In this document: piece after piece, positions 55,312 through 64,000 of the stretch
Layout of the letters: each line of letters opens with the position of its first letter
How positions within the stretch are numbered: position 1 is the first letter of the stretch
NCBI GenBank assembly: GCA_963383645.1
Contig: OY726576.1
Location: 14,495,486 to 14,559,485 of the forward strand
Length of the DNA stretch: 64,000 bases
Origin: Muscardinus avellanarius
Lineage: Eukaryota; Chordata; Mammalia; Rodentia; Gliridae
Reading direction: 5' to 3'
The notes under the pieces: model-generated
What the model was told of the DNA's origin: nothing
What the model saw: the letters and a program-made list of their open reading frames with translations, nothing else
Databases searched by the model: none
Position numbers and translations under genes: made by a program

Positions 55312-55492
55312 GGGAGAGAGTCAGGGATTGAACCAATGAGCCTTCTACCTCCAAACTACACCCCTAGAGCTTTTATGAATTAAAAACATTTTGAAATGGG
55401 TCTAAGTTGCTGAGGCTAGCCTTAAACCTGCGATCCTCCTATCTCAGCCTCCCAAGTGCTGGGATCACAGGCTTGTGCCATCACACACAGTC
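55312..55492 (-). repeat. Old B1-dID SINE in the L1 relic
   Basis: Diverged; ends GCCATCACACACAG. Confidence 0.88.
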
Positions 55493-55519
55493 ACTTTGAT
55501 CTTTAAAATTGTCTTGGCT

Positions 55520-55860
55520 AAGCCAGGTGTGGTGGCACACTGTCATCCCAGTACTTGGGAGGCTGAAACAGGAGGATCCAGGTTCGCGGCCAGCCTCAGC
55601 TACTTAGTGAGGCCCTCGGCAACTTAGTGAGACCCTGTTTCAAAATAAAGAATAAGCCGGGCGTGGTGAAGCAGGTTTGTAATCCCAACATTTGGGAGGC
55701 AGAGACCAGAGGGTCATGGTTCATGGACAACCCAGCTATTTAGTGAGGCACTTTGCAATTCAGTGAGACCCTGTTTAAAAAAAAAAAAAAGACTAAAAAA
55801 TAGGGCTAGGGGTGTAGCTCGGAGGTACAATGCTCCTGGGTTCCATCCTTGGTACAGGAA
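55520..55860 (+). repeat. Two SINEs with shared target duplication
   Basis: Head-only copy 55520-55653, then type B copy 55654-55859. AATTGTCTTGGCTA flanks the pair (55506 and 55866), marking one L1 target site. Confidence 0.92.
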
Positions 55861-56222
55861 AAAAAAATTGTCTTGGCTACTTTGGGCCTTTTATGTTTTT
55901 ACATACACTTTAGGATAGATAGATAATTTTTATTGTGATTATGTCATACTTGTAGATTAATTTGTAACCTTCCAATTTAGAAACTTGGTATATTCCTTCA
56001 ACTATATAGCTGTTTTCTTTTTATCAGTAATTTTACATAGTTTTCTGGGTAGAGGACTTACATATTTTTATAGTCCAAATATTTTATGGTTTTTGGTGCT
56101 ATCATAATGGTATCTTCTAAAGTTTATTTGCTAATGTTGTTGCTGGTATATGGAAATATGATTAATTGATCTTTATATCCAGTAATTTTACCAAATTCAC
56201 TTTTTAAAATGTAAGTTATTTG

Positions 56223-56390
56223 AGCCAGGTGTGGTGATGCATGCCTGTAATCCTAGTACTTGAGAGGCTGAGACTGGAGGATCAGCCTCAGCAACTTGGT
56301 GAGAATTTGTTTCCAAATAAAATAAAACACAATTGAGGGTGTAGCCTGGAAATAGAAGGCTCATGGGTTTCATCTCCACTAACACACAAA
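56223..56390 (+). repeat. Old SINE with shortened head
   Basis: Lacks the B-box region (reads GGAGGATCAGCCTCAGC). Confidence 0.85.
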
Positions 56391-56410
56391 ATTAAGTTTT
56401 ATTCATTTAT

Positions 56411-56900
56411 TTTTGCAATGCTGGGTACTGAACCCAGGGTTCCTATGCTACGGAGCTGCATTCCCAGCCCCCCCCCCCCTTTTTTGGTGGTATTAGGGTA
56501 CCTGGAAGCCCTTCTACCTCTGGGCTACACTCCCAGACCTATTTTATACTTTTTTTTATTTTTGGAAACAGGGTCTGTTAAGCCAGCGCGGCTGGCTCCG
56601 AACCTGCGCGATCCCCCTTTCTCCGCCTCCCAAGCGTGGGGATTACAAGCGTGCGCCACCACGCCTGGCTTCCCAGCCCTTTTTATTTATTTATTTTTAT
56701 TTTGAGGCAGAGTCCTGGCTTCCCAGCCCTTTTTATTTATTTATTTTTATTTTGAGGCAGAGTCCCAATAAGTTTCCCAGGATGGCCTGGAACTTGTGAT
56801 CTTCTTGCATCAGCCTGAGATTTTAGGTGTGTGCTACCATGCCAGGTCTAAATTATTTTTATTTTTTGTGGTATTAAGGATGGAACCTAGAGGCAAAACA
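56411..56900 (-). repeat. Old SINE, type C SINE, 50-bp duplication and SINE fragments
   Basis: Old tail 56411-56474, C9 run, type C copy 56484-56671, exact duplication 56664-56713/56714-56763, residual old head 56764-56850, tail scrap 56862-56897. Confidence 0.87.
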
Positions 56901-57215
56901 GATCTCCCACCTTGTTGTGGGTGGGCCTCACCTATCCATGAAAGGTCTGAACAGGACAGAAAGGCTGGCTTCCCTGCACCAGGCCTCCAGGCAGACCTTG
57001 CCCTGCCTTTGGACTTGGACAGAAACATTGTGTCTTCCGGGTCTTGAACCTGTTGACCCTCAGACTGGAGCTAGGTCAGTTTTCCCCGACCTTGGGCTTC
57101 TGCCTGCAGATCTGGGGACCCATCCGCGTCCACAGCCACATGTGCCACCTTCTGATAGTAAATCTTATTCTGTTTACACGTCCCATTGGTTCTGTTCTCC
57201 AGGGAAACCCACGTG
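56900..57215 (+). mobile_element. Probable ancient interspersed repeat, family uncertain
   Basis: GTGTCTTCCGGGTCTTGAACC, CAGACTGGAGCTAGGTCAG, TAGTAAATCTTATTCTGTTT and CCCATTGGTTCTGTTCTCC recall a common mammalian LTR/DNA repeat end. Confidence 0.5.
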
Positions 57216-57716
57216 AACACCACCATCACCACGACCTCCCTCTGCCTTGCTTGGCTCAGCTTAGGAAAGTCTTAGGACCTGCTCTGCGGGCTGCAGAGCA
57301 GACACCAGGGCCATCTCTGAGAGACAGCCTCTGAGGCCTGCAGAACCCGCAGAGACGACTCAGACGAGAAGGTGCTGGAGGGATAGGGGCCCGGGACTGG
57401 CCTCGGAACCCTTCTTGCTGGTTGCCATTTGGGGTTTGAAGGTCAGGGTGGCTGACCCAGGGCAAGAGGACCACGAGCTGCGGGCCCTTGGGGCCCGCCA
57501 CGTCGCCGGCTCCCCGCACCCCAGGGTCTCCTCCTCCTCCCTGTACAGGTCAGTGCTCTAGGTTGAAACAAAAGAAATCCCTGCTGCTGGCTTCAGCAGA
57601 CGGGGAGGGGAGGCCATCAGGAATGAAGTAGAGAGGTGCTAGGAGACCAGAGCCAAGGGAAATGGGACCCCACAACTCTCCAGAGGGTCAGGAAGCAGGC
57701 GGCAAGAAACAGCGTG

Positions 57717-57886
57717 GCTGCCCGGCATGGTGGCGCACGCTTGTAATCCCGGCATTCAGGAGGTTGAGACCGGAGGATCGCAGGTTCGCGGCCAGCCTCA
57801 GCTACTTAGTGAGGCCCTCTGCAACTTAGTGAGACCCTGTTTCAAAAAGAGGTAGAATGCTCCTGGGTTAAATCCCCAGTACTGAG

Positions 57887-57918
<32 letters not shown>
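57717..57918 (+). repeat. Type B SINE lacking the linker and tail A box
   Basis: CCCTGTTTCAAAA joins directly to AGAGGTAGAATGC, then a poly(A) of more than 30. Confidence 0.94.
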
Positions 57919-57920
<2 letters not shown>

Positions 57921-57944
57921 AACAAGTGTGTTAGATTTCCCCAA

Positions 57945-58470
57945 ATAGCTACAGCCACATTTCCAGTTCCATAAGCCCCTCAGAATGTCTCCAGGCCTCA
58001 CTATGAACTGGATTCTGTTTCTCGCCCCCTCCCCCCAAAACTGGGAGGACTTCATATCTTCCTCCACGGGTGGGAAGTGGCGGAGAGGACCCTGGCTCAC
58101 TTTAATTCTAGGCCACGAGGGCAGCATGGCTTCTGTGACACCTGCTCTTTGAGAGGCCTGCCCTGGCGCCCAGCAGCCATCTTGTGAGGAAGCCCAGGTC
58201 ACACAGGATGGTGAGGAGGTGTTCCGGCCGCCAGCCCCAGCTCAGGGCCCAGCCACCAGCCAGCGCCAACCTCCAGCGACGCGTGTGAACGGGCGGGCTG
58301 GTGATGATCCCAGCCCTGAGGCTCTGAGCCGCCCGGCGGTCACTTAGTTGAGCAGAGAGGAGCCGACCTCACCCAAACCACAGGTTCACAAGCAAAGTAA
58401 CTGTCATTGTTTTAAGCTGTGAGGTATGGGCTGCCTTGTTACACAGCAGTTGGTAACTGGACCACAGCAC
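57945..58470 (+). mobile_element. MLT1-like MaLR LTR relic
   Basis: Ends GTTTTAAGCTGTGAGGTATG, CTGCCTTGTTACACAGCAG and TTGGTAACTGGACCAC, the MLT1 3' signature. The left edge is uncertain. Confidence 0.65.
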
Positions 58471-58730
58471 CTGTGTTATAGCAGAAGTTATCTGGTTAGG
58501 ACGCCGCCTAGGGCTCTGTGACCATCACCGCCTCTGCTGCCCTCTGAACGCTCCCTCTGTCCCTGGGTCCTAAGAGTCAACGTCTCAGGAGACAGACATG
58601 ACCGTCTGTGTCAGATGCTCAGCTCAGGCTCTCTGGGGGCAGGATGGAGGAGGTGGGGGACAGGGAGGGGTTATGGGAATTAGGAGCCAAGAGTCACCCC
58701 ACCCACAAGACTGCATCAAAAAAGTGACTT
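58470..58730. other. Intergenic, no feature recognised
   Basis: Unique-looking. Confidence 0.4.
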
Positions 58731-58734
58731 CCTG

Positions 58735-58956
58735 AGCCAGACGTGGTGGCCCATGCCTGTAATCCCAGTCCTAGGGAGGCTGAGACAGGAGGGCTGCAGG
58801 TTCGAGGACAGCCTCAGCAAGTAGTGAGATTCTCATCAAACTAGAGAGACCCTGTTTCCTAATAAATAAAATCGGGCTGGGTGTAGCACAAAGATAGAAT
58901 GGCTCTGGGTTCACCCCCCAGTACCACACGTAGACACACACAGACACCCCCCCCCA

Positions 58957-59001
<45 letters not shown>
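58735..59001 (+). repeat. SINE with (CA)n tail and target duplication
   Basis: AGTGACTTCCT precedes (58723) and follows (59003) the copy; the tail passes through a C10 run into (CA)n 58961-59001. Confidence 0.94.
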
Positions 59002-59004
<3 letters not shown>

Positions 59005-59034
59005 GACTTCCTATAGTATTCTTGGGGGAGCCTT

Positions 59035-59400
59035 GATATGGTTTGGAGAGTGTCCCCCAAAGGCCCAGGTGTTAAAGGTTGTGTCCCCAGCCTGTGACGT
59101 CCTTGGTAGGCAGGGGAACCTGCGAGAGGTGGGCCTGGTTGGAAGTCTTCAGAATTTGGGGTGAGCCCTTGCAGGGGATACTCGCCCTCTCTCTTTCGGT
59201 TCCTGGCGGCTTGAGATGAGCAGCTTAGCTCCGGCACATGCTCCTCCCTGACGCGTTGCCGCACCATGGGCCCAAGAGCTACAGGTCCAATTAGTCATGG
59301 AGGAAGCCTCCAAAACTCTGGAGCAAACTCACCTTTTTCTTTTTACATGTTAATTCTCTCAGGCGTCTTGTTACAGCAGCAGAAGCTGACTGACACCACC
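59035..59400 (+). mobile_element. MaLR (MST/THE-like) LTR relic
   Basis: TTGATATGGTTTGGAGAGTG at the 5' end, GAGGTGGGCCTGGTTGGAAG in the middle and TTGTTACAGCAGCAGAAGCTG near the end, in the order of an MST-type LTR. Confidence 0.8.
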
Positions 59401-59514
59401 CCAAACTGGCGTGTCTGCTTCCTTTGCCTGTGACAGTTCCCCAGATGCCCCCACGGCCGGCTCCTCACAGATGCTGAGCCGGTGTTCGCCGAGGGCCTCA
59501 CTTCAGACTCTCCT

Positions 59515-59695
59515 CCAGCCACGGACATACTGTGCAACGGGGTGCGGTAATTTAACCTCTCTGTCCCCAGTTTCCTTATTTGGAAAGAGGAGAGAATAAT
59601 CGTGTCTACTTTATGGAGTTGTGAAGATTTGATAAATTAATCTGTATAAAGCACCTGAAACAGTTCCAAGCAGGCACACTACTTTATATTTTAGT
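59515..59695 (+). mobile_element. MIR relic
   Basis: TTTAACCTCTCTGTCCCCAG, TTTCCTTATTTGGAAAGAGG and GATAAATTAATCTGTATAAAG match the MIR 3' half. Confidence 0.82.
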
Positions 59696-60189
59696 AATCA
59701 TTTTTATTAGTAAGATTCCAGCCTTCTCAGTCTTTCTTCTGTCATAGCTCCCCACTTGGGGGGGAGGAGGATGTCACTTTTGTTTTATTTTTTGGCACTT
59801 ATCACAAAGTTTAATTAGTGTACTTATTCAAGAATTTGTTTACTTTTATTTGTCATTTTGCTTCTCGGACCTTTAAGAATGTTGTGATTCAACACCTTTC
59901 CTTGGCAGCCAGCGGGAATCCCCAGCTGACGGGGCCTTCTGTCACTGCCCCGTCCCCAGGACTGAGCAGAATGCGGGCCAGAGACACGGAGACCCCCGCC
60001 CAGACCCTCGGTGAAGGGCTGGTAGGAATGCCACCTGCAATGCCCCGGCAACTGATTCAGGTGTGGCCCTAGCGATAGAGAGAGGTCTCCCCAAAGCCAT
60101 ACCCCCTTCTGGGTGATTCTGTGACAGATGCCGGAGCTGGGAGGCCCAGCCATCTCCGCCCAACCTGGACAGCTCTGATGCGTCACTGC

Positions 60190-60465
60190 AGCTCCAGGGC
60201 TGCCTGCAGGTCTCCGTGGGCCCCCAAGGCTGCCACAGGGCTGTTCAAGGTTCAGTTTCTCCCCTGACACTCCCGTTTCCCCTGCTACCTTCCATGATTT
60301 TGACCCTGAGATTCTTCCTTAATCAATGTCTCACACCCTAAGCTCCACCTCGGAACCACTTCCTGGGAAACTTGAGGAAGAGATGGGCAAGTGGCATCTG
60401 CTGGAAAAATAGGAGTCTGGAGCCCCCCCAAGAGGGACCCTTCTAAGGTGATGAGCAAAGCCTCC
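60190..60465 (+). repeat. First of two related segments
   Basis: Shares AAGCTCCACCTCGGAACCAC TTCCTGGG and GAGTCTGGAGCCCCCCC with 61825-62065. Confidence 0.6.
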
Positions 60466-60494
60466 TGCAGGCAGGCGCATCCCCCCCACCCCTT

Positions 60495-60682
60495 TTTGGC
60501 ACTGAACCCAGGAGCAGTTTACCTCTGAGTTACACTCCCAGTCTTATTTTATTTTTAAGTTTAAAACAGGGCCTCACTAAGTTGCAGAGGGCCTAAGTTG
60601 CTGAGGCTGGCTGCGAACCTGTGATCCTCCTGTCTCAGCCTCCCAAATACTGGGATTACAGGTGTGCGCCCCATGCCCGGCA
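60495..60682 (-). repeat. Old B1-dID SINE
   Basis: Tail start truncated (TTTTTGGCACTGAACCCAGG). Confidence 0.9.
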
Positions 60683-60759
60683 GGGAGGGCGTTTGAGAAG
60701 CTCAGATCCAGGTAGATCCCAAAGCCAAGGTCGCGAGCCAGCTATGGCTGGGCTATCCG

Positions 60760-61110
60760 AGGCCAGGGCTCAGTGTGGGGTCAGGCTTGGACTCTGTGGG
60801 GGGGGTCAGGACTTAGTCTGAGGTTGGGATAAGGGGTCCACTGGAGTCAGGGCCATGTGGGGTTAGATCAGGGCTCTGTGCATTAGCGTTCAGCCTCGGG
60901 TCAGCTGGGTAGGAGCCAGGATGGGTGAGAGGCCAAGCTGTAGGGCTTGTGCTAGCATCGGGGTCAGGACCCAGCCTGGCTGAGTCATGGCTCTCTCTGG
61001 GGTCACCGGAGCAAGCTGGGACCTCATTCCTGTTTTGGTCCAGAGCCTCCTCAGGGCTTACCTTAGTCCAGGGTTGAGCTTGATCCCAGGCCAGGTGCAG
61101 CCTGGCATCT
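60760..61110. repeat. Decayed G-rich minisatellite-like tract
   Basis: GGGGTCAGG recurs with ACTTAGTCTG / CTTGGACTCTG / GCCATGTG variants about every 25-30 bases. Confidence 0.5.
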
Positions 61111-61156
61111 GCCCAGTCCTGGAGCAAACATTTGAGTTGACCCGTTTGCTTCATGG

Positions 61157-61325
61157 CAGGGTCGGCCAACTAGGACTCATGGGCCACACTTGGCCCGCCG
61201 CCTGCTTCTGCAAGTAAAGTTTTATTGCAACACACCCATGCTTTCTGTCTACGCACTGTCCACAGCAGTGGCAGTACTGCAGAGTCTGAGTCGAGTAGTT
61301 CTCCGTAGTAAAAGCATGCCAAACC
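61157..61325 (+). mobile_element. hAT DNA transposon relic, right end lost
   Basis: Starts with the inverted-repeat form CAGGGTCGGCCAACT, followed by TTGGCCCGCCGCCTGCTTCT and GTAAAGTTTTATTGCAACAC, the body of a well-known mammalian hAT MITE. Confidence 0.78.
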
Positions 61326-61824
61326 CAGATCCCTGACCCGGCTCGGTGTCCAGCGTCTCCCTGTCCAGAGTCTCTGTGAAGGTTCACATGGTGTCTAAAG
61401 CAACCAAGTTGACGCTGGAGAACTCTTCCACAAAGCCCGTGGCCGGTGTCCTCCTGGGTCTGGGGTCCGCCAGCCCTAGGGCTTCTCCCAGTCTTAGCTG
61501 CCTGTCTGTCCTTCCTTCGTCAAGGGCATTCATTATCAGGGTGTTGCCCCACCCCCTGAAAGGTAACCCCAACCTGCCCATTCTTCCCAAACTCATCCCC
61601 ACCCTCTGTCCCTGGGCCTCCATTAGCTCTCCCCGGCAGCCAGGGCCTCTCATTAGCTGCTGGGGTGGCCTCTGCTCTCAGCTGGGCTGGAATATCCTGT
61701 GGGGCCAGTTTGGTCCCAGGAAAGTGCTAGCTCAGCTCGGCTGTGAGGCGCCAAGGGCGAGAGGGATGCAGGGGAACCGAGCTCCCTGCCAGGGCCTCCG
61801 GCGCCATCCTAAACACTCCGTGGC

Positions 61825-62065
61825 AGAGTTCTAGCTCCAGAGCTGCCCGTGCCCCCACCCCCGGCTGCCAGGTCATGGCTTCGATGGTTCTCTCTGCCAC
61901 TCCTGCTCCCCGCCCCGCCCACCTTGCCAGCTCTCGGGTCCCTCCTTAACCAACACCCTGCACTCCAAACTCCACCTCAGAGTTGGCTTCCTGGGACAGC
62001 AGCTGGGCGTGAGGGGATGGGCAGGTGGCAGGCGCTGGCAGAATGAGGAGCCCAGAGCCCCCCCA
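61825..62065 (+). repeat. Second of two related segments
   Basis: CCTTAACCAACACCCTGCAC, AACTCCACCTCAGAGTTGGC TTCCTGGG and GAGCCCAGAGCCCCCCC align with 60190-60465. Confidence 0.6.
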
Positions 62066-62238
62066 GGGCCTCATCGCCCCGCCCGGCCGACGTGCAGAGC
62101 CTCTGGCAGGAGGAGTGGCCCTTTCACTAGCGGTGACACATGGCCTCCTACCGACCTCAACCCAGAGGAAATGGCTGCCTGCCCAGCAACCCCAGCTGCC
62201 ACTCTTCTGTAGAATTGGCATCAGAAATATGGTTTTGA

Positions 62239-62456
62239 AGCCAGGCGTGGTGGCACACGGCTGTAATCTCAGTACCTGGGAGGCTAGGACAGGAGGATCG
62301 CAGGCTCAAGGCTGGCCTCAGCAACTTAGCAAGGCCCTTGGCAACTTAGCAAGACTCTGTTTTGAAAAGAGAAAAGAAAAAGGGCTGGGGATGTAGCTTG
62401 GAGGTAGAATACCCCTGGGTTCAATCCCCAGAACTCCCCCAAACACAAACAAACAA
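62239..62456 (+). repeat. Type B-like SINE
   Basis: Centre reads CTCAAGGCTGGCCTCAGC; tail ends CCCCAGAACTCCCCC. Confidence 0.92.
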
Positions 62457-62459
62457 AAA

Positions 62460-63095
62460 ACCAAACACCCTGGTTTTGGAAAGGGGATCCTGGAGCCAAG
62501 ACCGCTCAAGGCCCGACTCATTAAACACATCCACATGTCTGGGTCTCCAAGTTGCACCCCACACTCTCTAGACCCATCGGAGACGCCCCAGGATCACCTC
62601 CCAAACGCCGTGTGTTTTCTTGACCCCCTTTTTGCAAGGACCCATCACATGAATTGTGCTCGTCTGAGTTTGTATGCAGAAAGCGTCTCACTGCTGATAC
62701 GCCTGTTTTGTTGCTGTTCAGATGACTTAAATCATATCATTAACATTTTAATTTCTTTGGATGTCTAGAAAATTCCCGAGCTGAATTTCATGTCCAGGCA
62801 CGTTTACATCTTCGGGGCCTGGCGGTATCTACTCTGGTCCTCCTTCCACAGGTCTGGGTCCTGTTTTGGCCACAAGTACATGATCTGCCCCAGCAAAAGC
62901 CACTATGTTTTGCAAAATCAGTGCTGAACAATTCCAAAGAAAGGAACTTGGGGTGTAGCCGGGATGGCCGTATGTATGAGCGAGCGCCTCGTTCACTAGG
63001 CTAGGTTTGGGGCTGCAGGTTTCAGGGGACTGCGATCCAGCGTGATGGCCTCTCTCTTATATTTTTCAGTTGTTTCCAGGCAGAAGTGGCCCCTT
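62460..63095. other. Intergenic stretch downstream of TGM6
   Basis: No repeat or gene recognised. Confidence 0.4.
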
Positions 63096-63098
63096 GAA

Positions 63099-63308
63099 GC
63101 CGGGCGTGATGGCGCACGCTTGTAATCCCAGCATCTGGGAGGCTGAGACCGGAGGATCGTGATTTGTGGACAGCCTCAGCTGCTTAGTGAGGCCCTCCGC
63201 AACTTAGCGAGAGCCTGTTTCAAAATAAAGAATAAAAAACAGGGCAGGGGGTGTGGCTTAGAGGTCGAATGCCCCTGGTTCCACCCCCAGACCCACAAAA
63301 AACAAACA
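63099..63308 (+). repeat. Type B SINE
   Basis: Duplication GTGGCCCCTTGA / GTGTCCTCTTGA. Confidence 0.94.
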
Positions 63309-63309
63309 A

Positions 63310-63866
63310 AAAGAAGTGTCCTCTTGAATTCAGAACTCACGTCCCCACCGAGGGAGAAGCTCCCATTGCTTAAAATCGATGGCTTTCGGGAACGTGACTT
63401 GGGGGTGAAACTTAGATGCACAGGGGCCCCGGTTTTGCCTCTGGTCGGCCCTGTGGCCTCAGCAAGGCCCCTGCTTCCCTCAGTGGCAGTGATGGGTGTT
63501 CAGCTTCTGGCTCTAACATTCGGGCTCTCTCTCAGGCCTGGCAGCGGCTTCTTGGGTAGGGATGTGGCCGGGCATTTGGGGAGCCAGGGAGGCACGGGGG
63601 AGGGGAGCTGGTGGTGCTCAGGCTGTCGGCCTCCAGCCACGAGGGTGGCGAGATGAAGAGGTAGAGGATCCCTCGTTTTTACATCCTCCAGTTTGTCCAA
63701 AAGGTCAAGGATGACCTCATCCGACGGCCCAAGAGAGAAGGGACTCTCCTAAATCCACAATGGAGGGCCGAGACCGAAGCCGGCCTCGGGCTCCTGTGTG
63801 GGAGAGACGCAGCGGTAGACAGAAGGGCAGCGGGGCCGTGTCCCCCCCCCAGCCCCTGCTGGCCCG
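63310..63866 (-). other. TGM6: Likely TGM6 3' UTR and downstream flank
   Basis: Lies directly 3' of the TGM6 stop codon on the gene strand. No AATAAA is clear close to the stop on that strand, so the UTR end is not placed. Confidence 0.4.
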
Positions 63867-64000
63867 TCACTTGGCCGTGGCCACGTCGACGATCACAAAG
63901 CCCTTGATGTCCGGGAAGTGGGCGCTGATGAGATCCGCCTGCAGCTGCCTCGGGCCACTCTTGGAGGGGGTGATGCTGAACTGGACCACGGCCCTCTCCT
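63867..64000 (-). CDS. TGM6: TGM6, protein-glutamine gamma-glutamyltransferase 6, last coding exon (partial)
   Basis: Minus-strand frame of 43 codons ending TGA (63869-63867), cut by the right edge. The peptide contains [20 protein letters not shown] and [17 protein letters not shown], the end of the second C-terminal beta-barrel of a transglutaminase. The ending, and the position next to SNRPB, match TGM6 rather than TGM2 or TGM3. Transglutaminases form isopeptide bonds between glutamine and lysine; the catalytic Cys-His-Asp core lies off the window. Confidence 0.93.
   Translation of the reverse strand, partial: ERAVVQFSITPSKSGPRQLQADLISAHFPDIKGFVIVDVATAK

Larger units (their letters stand above)
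52740..56215 (-). mobile_element. Ancient L1 relic(s) in reverse orientation, split by SINEs and simple repeats
   Basis: T-rich blocks match the reverse strand of old L1 elements: ATTATGAATAAAGTTGCTAC and GTTCATGTACAGGGTTTTGTG (52.77 kb), AATATAATGTGGCGACTCT (53.38 kb), TGCAAATATCTTCTCTCATT (54.84 kb), TTGTCTTGGCTACTTTGGG (55.87 kb) and CAGTAATTTTACCAAATTC (56.18 kb). 52.88-53.0 and 53.5-54.7 kb include unrelated or unrecognised sequence, so more than one element may be involved. No open frame survives. Confidence 0.7.

Noticed and set aside
63679..63870. 63-codon minus frame at the right edge
   Set aside because: Wrong phase; the real TGM6 frame ends at 63867 and lies to its right.

Overview
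This is a mammalian nuclear window: spliced genes with GT-AG introns, a CpG-island promoter, ancient mammalian repeats (MIR, L2, L1M, MaLR LTRs, hAT relics) and very many copies of one composite SINE. That SINE joins a 7SL-derived B1-like head to a tRNA-derived ID-like tail (B1-dID architecture). From what I know of the family, this points to a rodent of the squirrel-related clade (Sciuromorpha). The copies differ from the squirrel consensus as I remember it, so a non-squirrel member such as mountain beaver is possible; that part is inference.

Gene order, left to right: TMC2 (minus strand, first six coding exons, 17733 down to 600, continuing off the left edge); a decayed C2H2 zinc-finger remnant at about 32.5 kb, at the place where human carries ZNF343; SNRPB (plus strand, complete, 33702-43147); and the last coding exon of TGM6 (minus strand, 63867-64000, continuing off the right edge). 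This is human 20p13 order in reverse orientation. The TMC2 exons join in frame to 250 codons. SNRPB joins to exactly 240 codons (SmB') or, through an alternative acceptor, 231 codons (SmB). It also carries a likely poison exon in intron 2 and a C/D snoRNA (SNORD119-like) in intron 5. The genes are not an operon and show no functional link beyond conserved neighbourhood.

Regions: 1-17.7 kb is TMC2 introns packed with SINEs and microsatellites. 17.7-33.4 kb is intergenic, with a cluster of LTR relics (19.1-23.1 kb), a decayed repeat array (27.2-28.1 kb), a decayed minisatellite (28.9-29.5 kb) and the zinc-finger remnant. 33.4-43.3 kb is SNRPB. 43.3-63.8 kb is intergenic, with L1 relics (50.6-51.5 and 52.7-56.2 kb), MaLR LTRs (58-59.4 kb), a pair of related segments (60.2 and 61.9 kb) and more SINEs.

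In the entries, SINE type A has GGTTCGAAGCC in the head and AGGTCTGGGAGTGTAGC in the tail. Type B has GGTTCGCGGACAG and AGGGCTGGGGGTGTAGC. Type C is an A derivative in which the head centre is replaced by CTGGCTTAAGAG, usually with a shortened tail. These names are mine. SINE boundaries are read by eye and good to about 5-10 bases; exon boundaries are given to the base.
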